Source: Marinomonas balearica (lineage in GTDB: Bacteria > Pseudomonadota > Gammaproteobacteria > Pseudomonadales > Marinomonadaceae). Taken from it: a stretch of 64,000 bases of DNA. A model generated the notes under the pieces. That model had not been told where the DNA came from, did no database searches, and saw nothing but the letters and a program-made list of their open reading frames with translations. Positions 27,672-38,295 of this stretch are shown in pieces (positions within the stretch are counted from its first letter, which is position 1; every line of letters starts with the position of its first letter). The stretch spans positions 1-64,000 of the forward strand of contig NZ_SNXC01000009.1 of the NCBI RefSeq assembly GCF_004362145.1, given 5' to 3'. The position numbers were made by a program, and so were the translations under genes.

Positions 27672-28949
27672 GTGGGTAGTAAAGTACAAGCAATTCGAGG
27701 TATGAATGATATCCTGCCTGGTCAATCCTCTATTTGGCAGTATATTGAAAATGCAGTCGCGGAAGTGGTTAACAGTTACGGCTACCATCAAATTCGTTTT
27801 CCTATTGTAGAGCATACTGAACTGTTTAAGCGCGGTGTTGGTGAGACGACCGACATCGTTGAAAAAGAAATGTACACATTTGATGATCGCAATGGAGAAT
27901 CGCTTACGTTGCGTCCAGAGGGCACAGCAAGCTGTGTTCGTGCTGCAGATCAGGCTGGATTGTTATTTAATCAAATCCAGCGTTTATGGTACGTTGGTCC
28001 GATGTTTCGCTATGAGCGCCCGCAAAAAGGCCGCTATCGTCAGTTTCATCAAATAGGTGTGGAATCGTTCGGCATGGCGACGCCCGATATCGACGCCGAG
28101 TTAATTATTTTAACAGCACGCCTTTGGAAGAAGTTAGGTTTACTTGAGCACGTTGAACTTCAGTTGAATACCATTGGTGTCGCTGAAGCTCGTGAAAATT
28201 TCAAAGCCAGTTTGGTTGAATATCTAACTCAGTATAAAGATGAGTTGGATGAAGACAGTCAGCGCAGATTAGAAACGAACCCTCTACGTATATTAGATTC
28301 AAAAGATTCAAACACTCAAAAGGTGCTCGAAAATGCGCCAAGCCTAGATGAGTATATTGATGAAGAGTCTCAAGCGCATTTTGATCGTCTGCAAGCCATA
28401 TTAAAAGCCAACGACGTCCCGTATGTAATTAATCGCAAGCTCGTTCGTGGATTGGATTACTATGGTAAAACTGTATTTGAATGGGTAACAACTCATTTAG
28501 GTGCTCAGGCAACAGTATGTGCTGGTGGGCGTTATGATGGGTTGGTAGGGCAGTTGGGTGGTAAAGCAACTCCAGCGGTGGGTTTTGCTATGGGGCTTGA
28601 GAGGCTTGTTCTATTATTAGAAACGCTGAACTTAGTGCCTGATGTCGCAAAAGCGTCCACTGATGTGTTCATTGTCAGCATGGGTGACGCTGCAGAGTTA
28701 GCTTCATTTAAAGCTGCTGAATCGATCAGAGAGACAGTGCCAAGTTTAACGGTATTGCGCCACTGTGGAGGCGGTAATTTTAAGAACCAGATGAAAAAAG
28801 CTGATAAATCTGGCGCACGGTTCACGTTAATAATGGGCGAGAACGAAGTCGAAAAAAATGTTTGTCAGGTTAAAGACATGACAACTGGGCATCAAGAAGA
28901 ATGTGTTTTGGACAACATTGCTGAGTATTTACTGTCTTTTTTAAATTAA
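27672..28949 (+). CDS. hisS: Histidyl-tRNA synthetase
   Basis: A 425-residue class-II aminoacyl-tRNA synthetase. Motif 2 ([16 protein letters not shown]) and the histidine-specific signatures [15 protein letters not shown] and GGRYDGL are present, with the anticodon-binding domain at the C-terminus. I place the start at GTG 27672, which has the ribosome site AAGGAAACG and avoids overlap with ispG. The resulting start [16 protein letters not shown] fits the family. Confidence 0.97.
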   Translation: MGSKVQAIRGMNDILPGQSSIWQYIENAVAEVVNSYGYHQIRFPIVEHTELFKRGVGETTDIVEKEMYTFDDRNGESLTLRPEGTASCVRAADQAGLLFNQIQRLWYVGPMFRYERPQKGRYRQFHQIGVESFGMATPDIDAELIILTARLWKKLGLLEHVELQLNTIGVAEARENFKASLVEYLTQYKDELDEDSQRRLETNPLRILDSKDSNTQKVLENAPSLDEYIDEESQAHFDRLQAILKANDVPYVINRKLVRGLDYYGKTVFEWVTTHLGAQATVCAGGRYDGLVGQLGGKATPAVGFAMGLERLVLLLETLNLVPDVAKASTDVFIVSMGDAAELASFKAAESIRETVPSLTVLRHCGGGNFKNQMKKADKSGARFTLIMGENEVEKNVCQVKDMTTGHQEECVLDNIAEYLLSFLN

Positions 28950-29098
28950 TTGAACGCTAAGAGTTCTATCTTTAGTGGTGTAAGCAAAAAGGCAGTGTAA
29001 AGCAGCGGATTAACAGTAAAACAGCGGTTGTTAGCGATGTTGTCGTTAGATACGCTGTTTTGATTAATAAGATAAAGATGTAACCTGAGGACGATTAG

Positions 29099-29740
29099 GT
29101 GTCAGAGTTAAAAACAGAAGAAGAACAAATAGAAGCGTTTAAAACGTGGTGGAAGAAAAACGGTACAGCGTTGATTCTTGCTGTTGCTGTTGGAGTAGGT
29201 GGCTACTTTGGTTTTCAAACGTGGAAACAGAATGAAGCGGCTCACATTAGTGAAGCGTCATCCATGTACCAAACTTTGGTTGAAGCGGCTGCAGATCTAG
29301 ATACTGAGAAAAACCAAAAAGATGTTGCTGCGCTCGCTGCTCAATTAAGTGAAGAGTACGGCGATACTGGCTATGCGATGTTTGCCGAGCTTTTTGTGGC
29401 AGAGCTTGAAGTAAACAAAGGCAATTATGATAAAGCCATTTCTGCTTTAGAGCGTGCTATCACTGGAACCGAAGATAAATCGTTCCAAGCTGTCGCTGTT
29501 ATACGTGTGGCGCGCCTTCTCGCTGAGAAAGAAGATTACGATTCTGCGTTAAGCAAATTGGATATGGTTTCAGACAACGCATTCTCGGTACAAAAGAATG
29601 AACTGAAAGGTGATATTTATTTACGTCAAGGTAAACGAGACGAAGCAAGAACCGCTTATGAGCAAGCTAAGCAAGCACTGGAGGTAGGACAAAATCATCC
29701 TCTGCTTGATATTAAATTAGGTGATCTTGCGAAGAGCTAA
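29099..29740 (+). CDS. yfgM: YfgM-family inner-membrane TPR protein
   Basis: A 213-residue bitopic protein with a short cytoplasmic N-terminus, one membrane segment at about 20-41 (GTALILAVAVGVGGYFGFQTW) and a periplasmic tetratricopeptide-like region. YfgM of E. coli is an ancillary SecYEG/PpiD-associated chaperone. GTG 29099 is preceded by GAGGA. Position between hisS and bamB is the conserved one. Confidence 0.92.
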   Translation: MSELKTEEEQIEAFKTWWKKNGTALILAVAVGVGGYFGFQTWKQNEAAHISEASSMYQTLVEAAADLDTEKNQKDVAALAAQLSEEYGDTGYAMFAELFVAELEVNKGNYDKAISALERAITGTEDKSFQAVAVIRVARLLAEKEDYDSALSKLDMVSDNAFSVQKNELKGDIYLRQGKRDEARTAYEQAKQALEVGQNHPLLDIKLGDLAKS

Positions 29741-29742
29741 TT

Positions 29743-30873
29743 ATGTCTAAAATATTGCTTTTGTCCTCTTTGCTTATTGCATTGTTTTTGCAAGGGTGTG
29801 CCACCCAACTGCCTTTACCTGAACCTGAAAAAATGGATCAAGAGGTTTTTTTTGATACATCTTGGCGACGTGGAGTCGACGGATCATATGGGGAATACAC
29901 TGAACGCTTTAATCCAGTAGTAAAGGATGATGGTGTATTTTTCGTTACTCGTCGTGGAGCAGTATATAAACTACGCCAATCTGATGGCCGCCGCTTAAAC
30001 TATTTTGTAACAGATTATGAGCCAAGTGCAGGCGTCGAGTTAAACAACGATTTGCTGTATTTTGGTACTTATGATGCAAAATTAGTTGCCGTTTCTCTGA
30101 GTACAAAAGAAGTGGTTTGGGAGCGTTCGTTGACGTCAGAGATTCTGTCGGAGCCGACTTACCAAAATGGCTTTCTTGCAGTTCAAACTGGCGATGGTTG
30201 GTTAAGTGTCTTAGAAGCGAATACTGGTGATACAATATGGCGCGCTAAAGAGGACATTCCTGCCTTAACGGTTCGTGGTACAAGTGTGCCCGTTATTTCA
30301 GGTAATAAAGTCATTGCTGGTTTTGCAGATGGTAAGCTTAAAGCCTTTTCTTTGTCTCAAGGAAAAGAGCTATGGTCATACGAAGTAGGCACCCCCAAAG
30401 GTCGTTATGAAATTGAACGATTAACGGACGTAAACGGTCGTCTTGTAGTTAAAGGTGAGACGGTTTATGCGGTGGCTTATAACGGAACGTTAAGTGCCTT
30501 ATCGGTTGAAACAGGTAAGTTGGAATGGCAGCGCAGTATTCCAAGCGCTGTTGGCGTAGCGGTAAAGGATGATCAACTTGTTATTGTAAATCAGGATAGC
30601 AGCGTAATTGCTTTGAATGCTCTTAATGGAACCCAGATATGGGAAAACCGAGAGCTTGAGGATAGAGCGCTTTCTGAACCTACTTTCTTCAGAGATTATA
30701 TTGCGGTTATAGACAGAGGTGGTTTTGTTTTTTTACTCGATCCTAAGTCTGGTGAGAAAAAAGCCTTTAAATTAGCCGATACCAATCAAAAGCCTGGAAG
30801 TAGAATGGTGTCTAATGGTAAGCAATTGTTTATACTTACGCCAGATTCAAAAGTAACTGCACTTAGCTACTAA
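29743..30873 (+). CDS. bamB: Outer-membrane assembly lipoprotein BamB
   Basis: A 376-residue lipoprotein of the BAM complex, which folds outer-membrane barrels. The signal peptide ends in lipobox LQGC with Cys19 as the lipidated residue. The remainder is an eight-bladed PQQ-like beta-propeller with repeated G-W/A-L-xxxTG type blades. It starts two bases after the yfgM stop. Confidence 0.95.
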   Translation: MSKILLLSSLLIALFLQGCATQLPLPEPEKMDQEVFFDTSWRRGVDGSYGEYTERFNPVVKDDGVFFVTRRGAVYKLRQSDGRRLNYFVTDYEPSAGVELNNDLLYFGTYDAKLVAVSLSTKEVVWERSLTSEILSEPTYQNGFLAVQTGDGWLSVLEANTGDTIWRAKEDIPALTVRGTSVPVISGNKVIAGFADGKLKAFSLSQGKELWSYEVGTPKGRYEIERLTDVNGRLVVKGETVYAVAYNGTLSALSVETGKLEWQRSIPSAVGVAVKDDQLVIVNQDSSVIALNALNGTQIWENRELEDRALSEPTFFRDYIAVIDRGGFVFLLDPKSGEKKAFKLADTNQKPGSRMVSNGKQLFILTPDSKVTALSY

Positions 30874-30928
30874 TTTATAGATACGTTTCTATTCGCTTAT
30901 CTTAATGCTAAGAGTACTTTTTCAAGGC

Positions 30929-30957
30929 TGCCTTCTCTGAAACGGTCAGGGGAGGCA
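30929..30957 (+). other. Stable RNA hairpin downstream of bamB
   Basis: TGCCTTCTCTGA (30929-30940) pairs fully with TCAGGGGAGGCA (30946-30957), using two G-U pairs, around the loop AACGG. It has no T-run after it. Confidence 0.6.
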
Positions 30958-31098
30958 TGATTAAGTCCACTGTATTGAGTGTGAGAAAATTGTTTCGTTA
31001 AAGGTAATTTCTCTGTAATGAATCTATTTACAGAGCGCTTTGATGGAATGTCGCACCGCGCTCATTGCCTTTTTAGTGTCATTGTTTTTAGCAGTTGA

Positions 31099-31132
31099 AG
31101 TATTGCTGGAAGTACGTCTTCCAATACTTTTT
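31099..31132 (+). terminator. Rho-independent terminator 230 bp after bamB
   Basis: AGTAT and TGGAAG pair with CTTCCA and ATACT around the loop TACGT, with a 3-nt bulge, and a T-run follows at 31128-31132. It lies about 95 bases before der. Confidence 0.7.
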
Positions 31133-31227
31133 CGCGTTGATACATGAAACTCATTTAAAGGCGAAATGCACAGAGGCTAAATTCATCCTTCTTCAGGTAG
31201 CCGTACAATATTTAAATAGGTATAAAA

Positions 31228-32565
31228 ATGATTCCAGTTATTGCATTGGTTGGTCGTCCCAATGTAGGTAAATCCACCCTTTTCAATCGCTTGACTAAAT
31301 CTCGGGATGCGCTTGTCGCAGATTACCCTGGATTAACCCGAGATCGAAAATATGGTGATGGCAAATTAGGTGAGCATGATTTCATCGTTATTGATACGGG
31401 TGGTATAACAGGAGATGAGCAAGGGATCGATGAGAAAATGGCATCGCAATCCCTTCAAGCGATCGAAGAAGCGGATGCGGTTTTGTTTTTGGTTGATGGT
31501 CGACATGGCCTAAACCCCGCAGACGAAATGATTGCTAACCACCTGCGTCGCTCAAATAAATCAATTTATTTAGTCGTCAATAAAACAGACGGTATTAATG
31601 AAGATATTGCCTTAGCTGACTTCTACGCTGTCGGTTTAGGGGAGCTGTATCCTATTGCAGCTGCGCACGGAAAAGGTGTTCGGAGTCTGATTGATACAGC
31701 TTTAGCGCCATTTGCAGAGCAAGTAGCAGAAGCGCGCGATCAAATTCAGTTAGAGTCAAAAGGTATTCGTATTGGTGTGGTTGGTAGACCGAACGTTGGT
31801 AAATCCACGTTGGTAAACCGCATGTTGGGTGAAGATCGCGTTGTTGTGTATGACATGCCGGGAACGACTCGCGACAGTGTATACATTCCCTATCAACGAC
31901 ATGATAAAGAATATACCTTAATTGATACTGCTGGTGTACGTCGTCGAAAGCACGTTAAAGAAGCGGTTGAAAAGTTCTCCATTGTAAAAACGCTTCAAGC
32001 GATCCAAGATGCGAATGTTGTAATCTGTGTCATCGATGCGCATGAAGATCTTGTTGAGCAAGACCTTCATATGATTGGATATGTTCTCGACGCTGGGAGA
32101 GGGCTGGTTATTGCAATCAATAAATGGGATGGCTTGCAAAAAGACGAGCGCGAACATATAAAGAAAGAAGTTGAGCGTCGTCTTGGGTTTGTTCCATACG
32201 CTAAGGTGCATTACATCTCTGCGTTGCATGGAACCGCGGTAGGGGATCTATACGACACTATCGAAGAGACCTATGATTCTTGTTATTCTAAATGGTCTAC
32301 AAATAGGCTGACACGAATCTTAGAAGATGCCGTTTCTGAGCATCAGCCTCCTATGGTGAAGGGTCGTCGTATTAAATTACGTTATGCGCATCAGGGGGGG
32401 TCCAATCCACCACGAATCGTTGTGCATGGCAATCAAACAGATGCTCTTCCAGGCAGTTATAAGCGTTACTTGGAAAATAAATTCCGTACTGTTTTGAATA
32501 TAACAGGAACACCAATTAGCTTTGAATTCCTTTCGTCAGAGAACCCGTACGCACCCAAAAAATAG
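31228..32565 (+). CDS. der: Ribosome-assembly GTPase Der (EngA)
   Basis: A 445-residue protein with two tandem Era-like G domains and a C-terminal KH-like domain, needed for 50S maturation. The first G domain has [16 protein letters not shown] and NKTD; the second has [12 protein letters not shown] near residue 187, DTAG and NKWD. This two-domain layout is unique to Der. Length is normal. Confidence 0.98.
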   Translation: MIPVIALVGRPNVGKSTLFNRLTKSRDALVADYPGLTRDRKYGDGKLGEHDFIVIDTGGITGDEQGIDEKMASQSLQAIEEADAVLFLVDGRHGLNPADEMIANHLRRSNKSIYLVVNKTDGINEDIALADFYAVGLGELYPIAAAHGKGVRSLIDTALAPFAEQVAEARDQIQLESKGIRIGVVGRPNVGKSTLVNRMLGEDRVVVYDMPGTTRDSVYIPYQRHDKEYTLIDTAGVRRRKHVKEAVEKFSIVKTLQAIQDANVVICVIDAHEDLVEQDLHMIGYVLDAGRGLVIAINKWDGLQKDEREHIKKEVERRLGFVPYAKVHYISALHGTAVGDLYDTIEETYDSCYSKWSTNRLTRILEDAVSEHQPPMVKGRRIKLRYAHQGGSNPPRIVVHGNQTDALPGSYKRYLENKFRTVLNITGTPISFEFLSSENPYAPKK

Positions 32566-32602
32566 CGTGCTGGGTACGAACGCATTCTGCTAATTGAATA
32601 TG

Positions 32603-32650
32603 AAACCATAGATCTATCGAGTAAGTTACTTGATCGGTCTATGGTTTTTT
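32603..32650 (+). terminator. Rho-independent terminator of der
   Basis: AAACCATAGA pairs with TCTATGGTTT around an inner self-complementary segment (GTAAGTTAC), and a T-run follows. It lies between the convergent der and rsmS genes. Confidence 0.85.
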
Positions 32651-32655
32651 TATTT

Positions 32656-32841
32656 TCAGTTCGTACTTCCTTCCATTGAAATTTTCTCTATAGCGCTCTC
32701 ATCAGATAACTTCTTTTCATAGTCTTTGAGTACGATTTTCAGGGCGTCTATCGCCGTTTGTGGTTGAATTTGATTTCCTTCTAATAAGTCGATCAAATCT
32801 ACCGCTAATTTTATATGATCGGGTGCATTTTCTAGCGCCAC
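32656..32841 (-). CDS. rsmS: RsmS/YbaM family small regulator (DUF2496)
   Basis: A 61-residue helical protein when started at GTG 32841. The sequence [19 protein letters not shown] followed by [13 protein letters not shown] matches E. coli YbaM closely as I recall it, which starts at the equivalent residue. CAGGAG lies six bases before that GTG, so it is preferred over the ATG six codons upstream. The family is called RsmS, a pleiotropic regulatory protein in plant-pathogenic enterobacteria. Its molecular action is unclear. The gene is convergent with der. Confidence 0.85.
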   Translation of the reverse strand: MALENAPDHIKLAVDLIDLLEGNQIQPQTAIDALKIVLKDYEKKLSDESAIEKISMEGSTN

Positions 32842-32998
32842 GGGGTTCTCCTGTTGCATTTTTTTTGTATCTTGAAACTAAGAGGCAAAAGTATTTTTTA
32901 GAAAAAATGTGTAAATTGATCCAAACTGTGTTTGTAGACATATTTTTACCACACTTACTTTGCGAAGATAACAGAGTTGATTGAAAGGTGAGATTATT

Positions 32999-33640
32999 GT
33001 GATTACAAATGAGTTTTGGTTGGATCGATGGAAAGCTGGACGTATTGGGTTTCATGAAGATGAAGTTAGCCCATTGTTGACCTTCTATTGGCGAAGTTTA
33101 CCTCGCGGCAGTCGAGTGTTAGTACCCTTGTGCGGTAAATCCAACGATTTAATTTGGTTGGCGGAGCAAGGGTATGACGTTGTTGGTGTAGAGCTGTCTT
33201 CACTTGCAGTGGTTGAGTTTTTCGGAGACAACGACCTCGAGTACACCACCGAAAGTACACCGTTAGGTAAAATGCACAGAGCATGCGATATGGCTCTCAG
33301 TATATTTGAGGGCGACATTTTTGACTTTGACGAAATAAATTTTGATGCATGTTACGACCGTGCTGCGATGGTAGCAATGCCGCCTTCTTCTAGGCAACAC
33401 TATGTTGATAAAGTCAGTGCATGTTTACGACCAAAAGCCTACATCCTTGTAATTGCTCTATATCATGATGGGGACATCACTGATCCACCATTTTCTGTAT
33501 CAGATGATGAGGTTGCTGCTCTTTGGAAGCGAGATATTCACAAAATCGCGAGCGAGGATTTAGTGCAAACTAACATCCGTTATAAAGAGAAAAATCATGC
33601 ATTTTTCGAAGAAAGCGTCTGGCAAGTACTGCCGGATTAA
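32999..33640 (+). CDS. tpm: Thiopurine S-methyltransferase family protein
   Basis: A 213-residue SAM-dependent methyltransferase. The N-terminus NEFWLDRWKAGRIGFHEDEVSPLL and the motif VLVPLCGKSNDLIWLAEQGYDVVGVELS are characteristic of bacterial Tpm, which can methylate tellurite, selenium compounds and thiopurines. GTG 32999 is chosen because the ribosome site AAAGGTGAG sits just before it; an in-frame TTG at 32981 is less suitable. The gene is monocistronic. Confidence 0.9.
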   Translation: MITNEFWLDRWKAGRIGFHEDEVSPLLTFYWRSLPRGSRVLVPLCGKSNDLIWLAEQGYDVVGVELSSLAVVEFFGDNDLEYTTESTPLGKMHRACDMALSIFEGDIFDFDEINFDACYDRAAMVAMPPSSRQHYVDKVSACLRPKAYILVIALYHDGDITDPPFSVSDDEVAALWKRDIHKIASEDLVQTNIRYKEKNHAFFEESVWQVLPD

Positions 33641-33819
33641 AGTTTCTAATTGCTGCGGTATGCTGTGCTGAGCGCTAATGTCACTTGGTGCTGTATACCT
33701 GACTGTTTTTCTGGGATAATCGCATTTCTTAAGTTTACGACAAAAATAGCCGATCAGAAAAGCAAACTAATGCAGTGTTATTGCATACAGTGTCTGTCTG
33801 ATCTGCAACTGAGTACCTC

Positions 33820-36132
33820 ATGATAAAACGACACAAGACTGCGCCGGACCTTTTTTCCTATCCTCAATATTGGGCTGAATGCTATGGAGTTTCTCCGTTT
33901 TTACCCACAACTAGAGAAGAGATGGATGCCCTAGGATGGGATAGCTGCGACATCATCATTGTAACGGGTGACGCCTACGTAGATCATCCAAGTTTCGGAA
34001 TGGCAGTATTAGGTCGTTTGTTAGAAGCTCAAGGTTATCGAGTGGGCATTATTGATCAGCCAGATTGGCGCAATAAAGATGACTTTATGCGTCTTGGCCG
34101 ACCAAATTTATACTTTGGTGTCACGGCTGGAAACATGGACTCGATGATTAATCGCTATACTGCTGATTTGAAAGTTAGGAATGATGACGCCTATACGCCT
34201 TATGGGGTCGGCGGAAAACGTCCTGATCGAGCCGTAATCGTCTATTCTCAACGCTGCAAAGAGGCATTTAACGACGTTCCGGTTATGATCGGCGGGATCG
34301 AGGCCAGTCTCCGTCGTATTGCTCAGTATGATTACTGGAGTGATGAAGTTCGTCGTTCTGTATTGATTGATTCTACGGCCGACATACTTTTATATGGTAA
34401 CGCTGAGCGCGCGATTGTCGAAGTGACTAAGCAAGTAGCAGCTGGCAAAAAAATGAATCAAATCACGGACGTTCGCGGCACGACTTTAGTACGTGATGTT
34501 CCACCCGGTGGTTTTTCGGAGATTGATTCAAGCCGTGTCGATTGGCCAGGGAAAATAGATAAGATTTACAGCCCATACGAATACATTCCAGAAGGCAAAT
34601 GTCAAACGAAAGACTCCAGTGAAGACGATGATGTCATGCCGATTCGGGTTATACCTGCGCCATTGCGAAGAGGGGAGAAGCTGGATGCTGACAAAACGTA
34701 TATTCGCTTGCCATCGTTTGAGAAAGTGTCAAAAGATCCCGTCCTTTATGCACATACTTCACGTATTTTACACTTAGAATCCAATCCTCATAATGCGAGA
34801 GCATTGATTCAAAAGCACGGTAAAAAAGAAATTTGGGTCAATCCGCCGCCAATTCCATTAGAGACTGATGAGATGGATGGTGTGTTTGATTTACCTTATG
34901 CGCGAGTACCACACCCGAAATATAAAAAAGCGCGTATTCCTGCTTATGACATGATTAAAACATCGATCAATATTATGCGTGGGTGTTTTGGTGGGTGTAC
35001 TTTCTGCTCCATTACCGAGCATGAAGGGCGAGTCATTCAGTCTCGATCTCATGAATCGATCATCAATGAAATAGAGCAAATTAAAGAGAAAGTTCCTGGC
35101 TTCACAGGGCATATATCGGATCTTGGTGGCCCAACGTCCAATATGTATACACTGAACTGTAAGGACGATGCGATACAAGCATCATGTCGGAAACTATCGT
35201 GTGTTTATCCTACTATATGTTCTAACTTAAATACCGACCACAGTCCAACGACTCAGTTGTACCGTAAAGCACGTGCAGTGGAAGGGATTCATACGGTTTC
35301 CATTGCTTCAGGGTTGAGGTATGACCTTGCTGTAGAAGACCCTGAGTATGTCAGAGAGCTAGTAACCTATCATGTCGGTGGTTTGTTAAAGATTGCGCCT
35401 GAGCACTCGGAAAAAGGGACGTTATCGAAAATGATGAAACCCGGTATGGGGACTTACGATACGTTCAAACGAATGTTTGATAAATACTCGAAAGAAGCAG
35501 GTAAAAAACAGCACCTCATACCTTACTTTATTGCCGCTCATCCCGGATGTGAAGATGAGGATATGATGAATTTGGCGGTTTGGTTGAAGAAAAATGATTT
35601 TAAACCGGATCAAGTACAGACTTTTTACCCTTCACCTATGTCATTAGCGACTGCTATGTACCATTCGGGGAAAAACCCTCTGAACCGAGTGACGTATAAA
35701 AGTGAAGACGTTTATACGCCTAAGGATCATAAACAAAGAATGGTTCAAAAAGGATTTTTACGTTACCACGACGCCAGTAACTGGGGTGATTTAAGAGACA
35801 CGCTTAAAAAGATGGGGCGAACAGATTTAATCGGCCATGGCACAAATAAACTGGTTCCTGCTGAAGACAAAGACAACCAGATGCCTCGTCGTCCGAAAAA
35901 TGCCAAACCTGGGCAGCGTACTGGAGCATCGCATACGAGTAATCGGCCGACCGACAAAAATATTAAAGAAGCTGAGCGTAATAGACGTAAGTCTGCTAAC
36001 GGAGAGTCGCCTGCCGCTAGGCCAGCATCCGGCAAAAACAGCGGAGTTAAAAAGCCAACGAACTCTTCGAAAGGCAGTACACACTCTCCTAATGGCGCTC
36101 GATCTAATAAGCCGACTAAACGCCGACGTTAG
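33820..36132 (+). CDS. YgiQ-family radical SAM protein
   Basis: A 770-residue cytosolic protein of unknown substrate. The radical SAM cysteines are in GCFGGCTFC near residue 390. A family N-terminal region includes [25 protein letters not shown]-type text, and the C-terminal 100 residues are a basic, proline/serine-rich tail that may bind RNA. Length and domain order match E. coli YgiQ-like proteins. It needs Fe-S clusters from the Suf machinery. Confidence 0.92.
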   Translation: MIKRHKTAPDLFSYPQYWAECYGVSPFLPTTREEMDALGWDSCDIIIVTGDAYVDHPSFGMAVLGRLLEAQGYRVGIIDQPDWRNKDDFMRLGRPNLYFGVTAGNMDSMINRYTADLKVRNDDAYTPYGVGGKRPDRAVIVYSQRCKEAFNDVPVMIGGIEASLRRIAQYDYWSDEVRRSVLIDSTADILLYGNAERAIVEVTKQVAAGKKMNQITDVRGTTLVRDVPPGGFSEIDSSRVDWPGKIDKIYSPYEYIPEGKCQTKDSSEDDDVMPIRVIPAPLRRGEKLDADKTYIRLPSFEKVSKDPVLYAHTSRILHLESNPHNARALIQKHGKKEIWVNPPPIPLETDEMDGVFDLPYARVPHPKYKKARIPAYDMIKTSINIMRGCFGGCTFCSITEHEGRVIQSRSHESIINEIEQIKEKVPGFTGHISDLGGPTSNMYTLNCKDDAIQASCRKLSCVYPTICSNLNTDHSPTTQLYRKARAVEGIHTVSIASGLRYDLAVEDPEYVRELVTYHVGGLLKIAPEHSEKGTLSKMMKPGMGTYDTFKRMFDKYSKEAGKKQHLIPYFIAAHPGCEDEDMMNLAVWLKKNDFKPDQVQTFYPSPMSLATAMYHSGKNPLNRVTYKSEDVYTPKDHKQRMVQKGFLRYHDASNWGDLRDTLKKMGRTDLIGHGTNKLVPAEDKDNQMPRRPKNAKPGQRTGASHTSNRPTDKNIKEAERNRRKSANGESPAARPASGKNSGVKKPTNSSKGSTHSPNGARSNKPTKRRR

Positions 36133-36146
36133 CTCGACTAATCTTT

Positions 36147-36188
36147 GATGTCTGCATTTAGCCGATAAATTAGCTAAGTGCAGACGTC
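36147..36188 (+). terminator. Long hairpin after the ygiQ-like gene
   Basis: GTCTGCATTTAGC (36150-36162) pairs with GCTAAGTGCAGAC (36173-36185), extendable to about 16 bp with flanking GAT/GTC, around a 10-nt loop. Only a weak T-rich tail follows. Confidence 0.6.
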
Positions 36189-36465
36189 TATTTATGGGCA
36201 TTTGTATCAATCAAATATCGCCCCATTCAACGTAATCGCATTTATCGTTCGGGTGTGCTCCTCGAAAACACCATGACGAAAAAGCCGCGTTTATGAAGAG
36301 TATTAGCAGTTTTATTAGAAATTAGCGATTCAATAATTGTTGAAACTCTGTATTCTAAAGCATCTTAATCAATGAAAAAGATTGGGTTTTACTTTTTTAG
36401 AATGGACCGCACCCAATGGGGTTCATTTTGTAGTTGCCCTGTATCCACAATTTCTATGGCAATAC
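36189..36465. other. Leader region of cobalamin cluster 1
   Basis: No gene is supported. I looked for a cobalamin riboswitch (B12 box and P-arm pattern) and did not find one on the + strand. A small ACCC-CAAT-GGGGT-like hairpin lies near 36410-36425. The reading frame of the next gene is open through here to a TTG at 36382, but homology starts only at ATG 36466. Confidence 0.45.
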
Positions 36466-38262
36466 ATGACAGATTTTAAGCATCTTACATTTCCCTTTTC
36501 TGCAGTTGCAGGGCAAGAAGCGCTCAAACTTGCATTAATTCTTTGTGCGATTAATCCGAAAATTGGTGGCGTATTAATAAGCGGCCCTAGAGGGTCAGCT
36601 AAATCAACACTCGCTCGTGGTTTATCTGATGTGCTACCTCCATTTGAGGGGGAAGTGCCTGTCGCATTTGCTACGTTACCTCTTGGTACGAGTGAGGATC
36701 GACTGCTTGGGGCGATTGATTTACAACGTGTTTTGAATGACAAAAAAATTGATTTCCATCCCGGTATTTTGTCAAAAGCGCACGGTGGCGTACTGTATGT
36801 TGATGAAGTCAATTTACTGGCCGATAATCTTGTCGATCAATTGCTCGATGTCGCTGCAAGTGGATTGAACCGCGTTGAACGAGACGGAATCAGCCATGAA
36901 CATGAAGCCAAGTTTTTACTTATTGGAACGATGAACCCTGAAGAAGGAGAGCTTAGGCCTCAGTTAAAAGACCGATTTGGGCTCATGGCTGTGTTGTCGA
37001 ATCAATACAGTCTTGAAGAGCGTGTTCAAATTGTTCGATTGCGAGAAGAGTTTGATGGAAACCCACGCGCTTTTCGCGATGCATTTAAGTACAAACAAAA
37101 GACCTTGAAACAGAACATAAATTCAGCGCGAGCACGGCTCGCGAACGTTTCATGTTCTGATACGGTTCGAATGGACATTGCTTCAAGGTGTCACGATGCG
37201 AATGTCGATGGCGTTAGGGCGGATATTGTTTGGGTTCGAGCGGCGCTAGCTCATGCAGCTTGGCGTGGGGCGGGATCGGTGACGGCAGAGGATATTCAAG
37301 CCGTAGCAGAACTGGTATTGGTACATCGTCGCCATGCCTCGTCTGGCTCAAAAGGGTCGCAAGGAGAGTCTCATTCTTCGACACCGCCTTCTGCCTCCAG
37401 ACCTCCAAGTAGTCGAAGACCTCCTGATTCGTATAAAACTCCTTCGAATAACCCGTCAGAAGAAAGTGAGGCATCGTCGGGAAAGCCACAAGCCGCTTCT
37501 GATCAAGATTGGGGCGGCCTTCCACCACAGCAGCAATCAACGTATTCAAAAATAGCGTTGAGCAAAGCTAATAATCATTCTGACGATCGACCTATAAAGA
37601 CTGCTTTGTCTAGAGGACCGCTTCAGCAATGCGTCAGTAGGAAAATCGGCAAAGACGCGGGTGGTTATAGACTTTCCAACAGTTCATTGTCTACGTCGGT
37701 TAACTGGTGCAGAACATTGACGTTATCTCCCCACAAGTGGCCACCTAAACTCATAATGGCGAATGAGAAAACGGGACTGGGTGTATTGAATATTATAATG
37801 CTCGACACATCAGCATCTGTATTAGGTCAAACCGTTTTCTCGAAAATGAAGGGAGTAATTCTGGATATTTCTCAGCGGGCCTATTTAGCACGAGAGCAGC
37901 TTACTATATTTGGATTTTCAGAAGAGCGTGTCGAAACAATACTGCCGAAGGTTCGCTCTCCAAAAGATATACATACGTTACTTGATGGCCTTACCGCAGG
38001 AGGGGGGACGCCTTTATTATCAGCGTTGTCTAAACTAGAGTGTGAAGTCAGTCGCCATCGAAAACAGTATCCAAGGTTAAGCATAAACGCATATATAATG
38101 ACGGATGGCCGAAGTCATATGCCGATTTCTGATATGCCTAATATCGACAGTAGAGTAATCTGGTTAGACACAGAGCTTGCTCACGTTAAGCGAGGAAGAG
38201 GCCGGCAATTTGCGGATGCGCTTGGTGCAGAATATTACACATTAGCACAGCTCTTAGCGTAA
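36466..38262 (+). CDS. ChlI/ChlD-like chelatase ATPase subunit, probably of cobaltochelatase
   Basis: A 598-residue fusion-type chelatase motor. The N-terminal AAA+ domain (ChlI/BchI type) has Walker A GPRGSAKST near residue 42 and Walker B GGVLYVDEVNLL near residue 107. A serine/proline-rich linker covers about 300-370. The C-terminal von Willebrand A domain has the MIDAS motif DTSAS near residue 448 and GGGTPLLSAL. Such subunits work with CobN to insert cobalt when CobS/CobT are absent. This fits the cobalamin neighbours and cobN at 58 kb; magnesium chelation is unlikely because no bch/chl pathway is seen. ATG 36466 is chosen from homology. Confidence 0.86.
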   Translation: MTDFKHLTFPFSAVAGQEALKLALILCAINPKIGGVLISGPRGSAKSTLARGLSDVLPPFEGEVPVAFATLPLGTSEDRLLGAIDLQRVLNDKKIDFHPGILSKAHGGVLYVDEVNLLADNLVDQLLDVAASGLNRVERDGISHEHEAKFLLIGTMNPEEGELRPQLKDRFGLMAVLSNQYSLEERVQIVRLREEFDGNPRAFRDAFKYKQKTLKQNINSARARLANVSCSDTVRMDIASRCHDANVDGVRADIVWVRAALAHAAWRGAGSVTAEDIQAVAELVLVHRRHASSGSKGSQGESHSSTPPSASRPPSSRRPPDSYKTPSNNPSEESEASSGKPQAASDQDWGGLPPQQQSTYSKIALSKANNHSDDRPIKTALSRGPLQQCVSRKIGKDAGGYRLSNSSLSTSVNWCRTLTLSPHKWPPKLIMANEKTGLGVLNIIMLDTSASVLGQTVFSKMKGVILDISQRAYLAREQLTIFGFSEERVETILPKVRSPKDIHTLLDGLTAGGGTPLLSALSKLECEVSRHRKQYPRLSINAYIMTDGRSHMPISDMPNIDSRVIWLDTELAHVKRGRGRQFADALGAEYYTLAQLLA

Positions 38263-38295
38263 CCTGTTAGAGACAGTAGCTTTTAAGTTATACGG

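Larger units (their letters stand above)
30874..31227 (+). other. Structured spacer between bamB and der
   Basis: About 350 bases with no open reading frame worth naming, but three good hairpins on the + strand: 30929-30957 (12-bp stem, 5-nt loop), 31033-31063 (GAGCGC/GCGCTC) and a T-tailed one at 31099-31132. Either the bamB transcript has a long structured 3' end or a small RNA is made here. The der promoter must lie in the right-hand part. Confidence 0.5.

Noticed and set aside
36189-36465. Cobalamin riboswitch in the leader of cluster 1
   Set aside because: The conserved B12 box and surrounding stems were not found by eye; a covariance search would be decisive.
37214-37549. A 111-codon minus-strand open frame opposite the chelatase linker
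   Set aside because: It arises from the low-complexity serine/proline linker of the ChlI/D-like gene; no independent signal.
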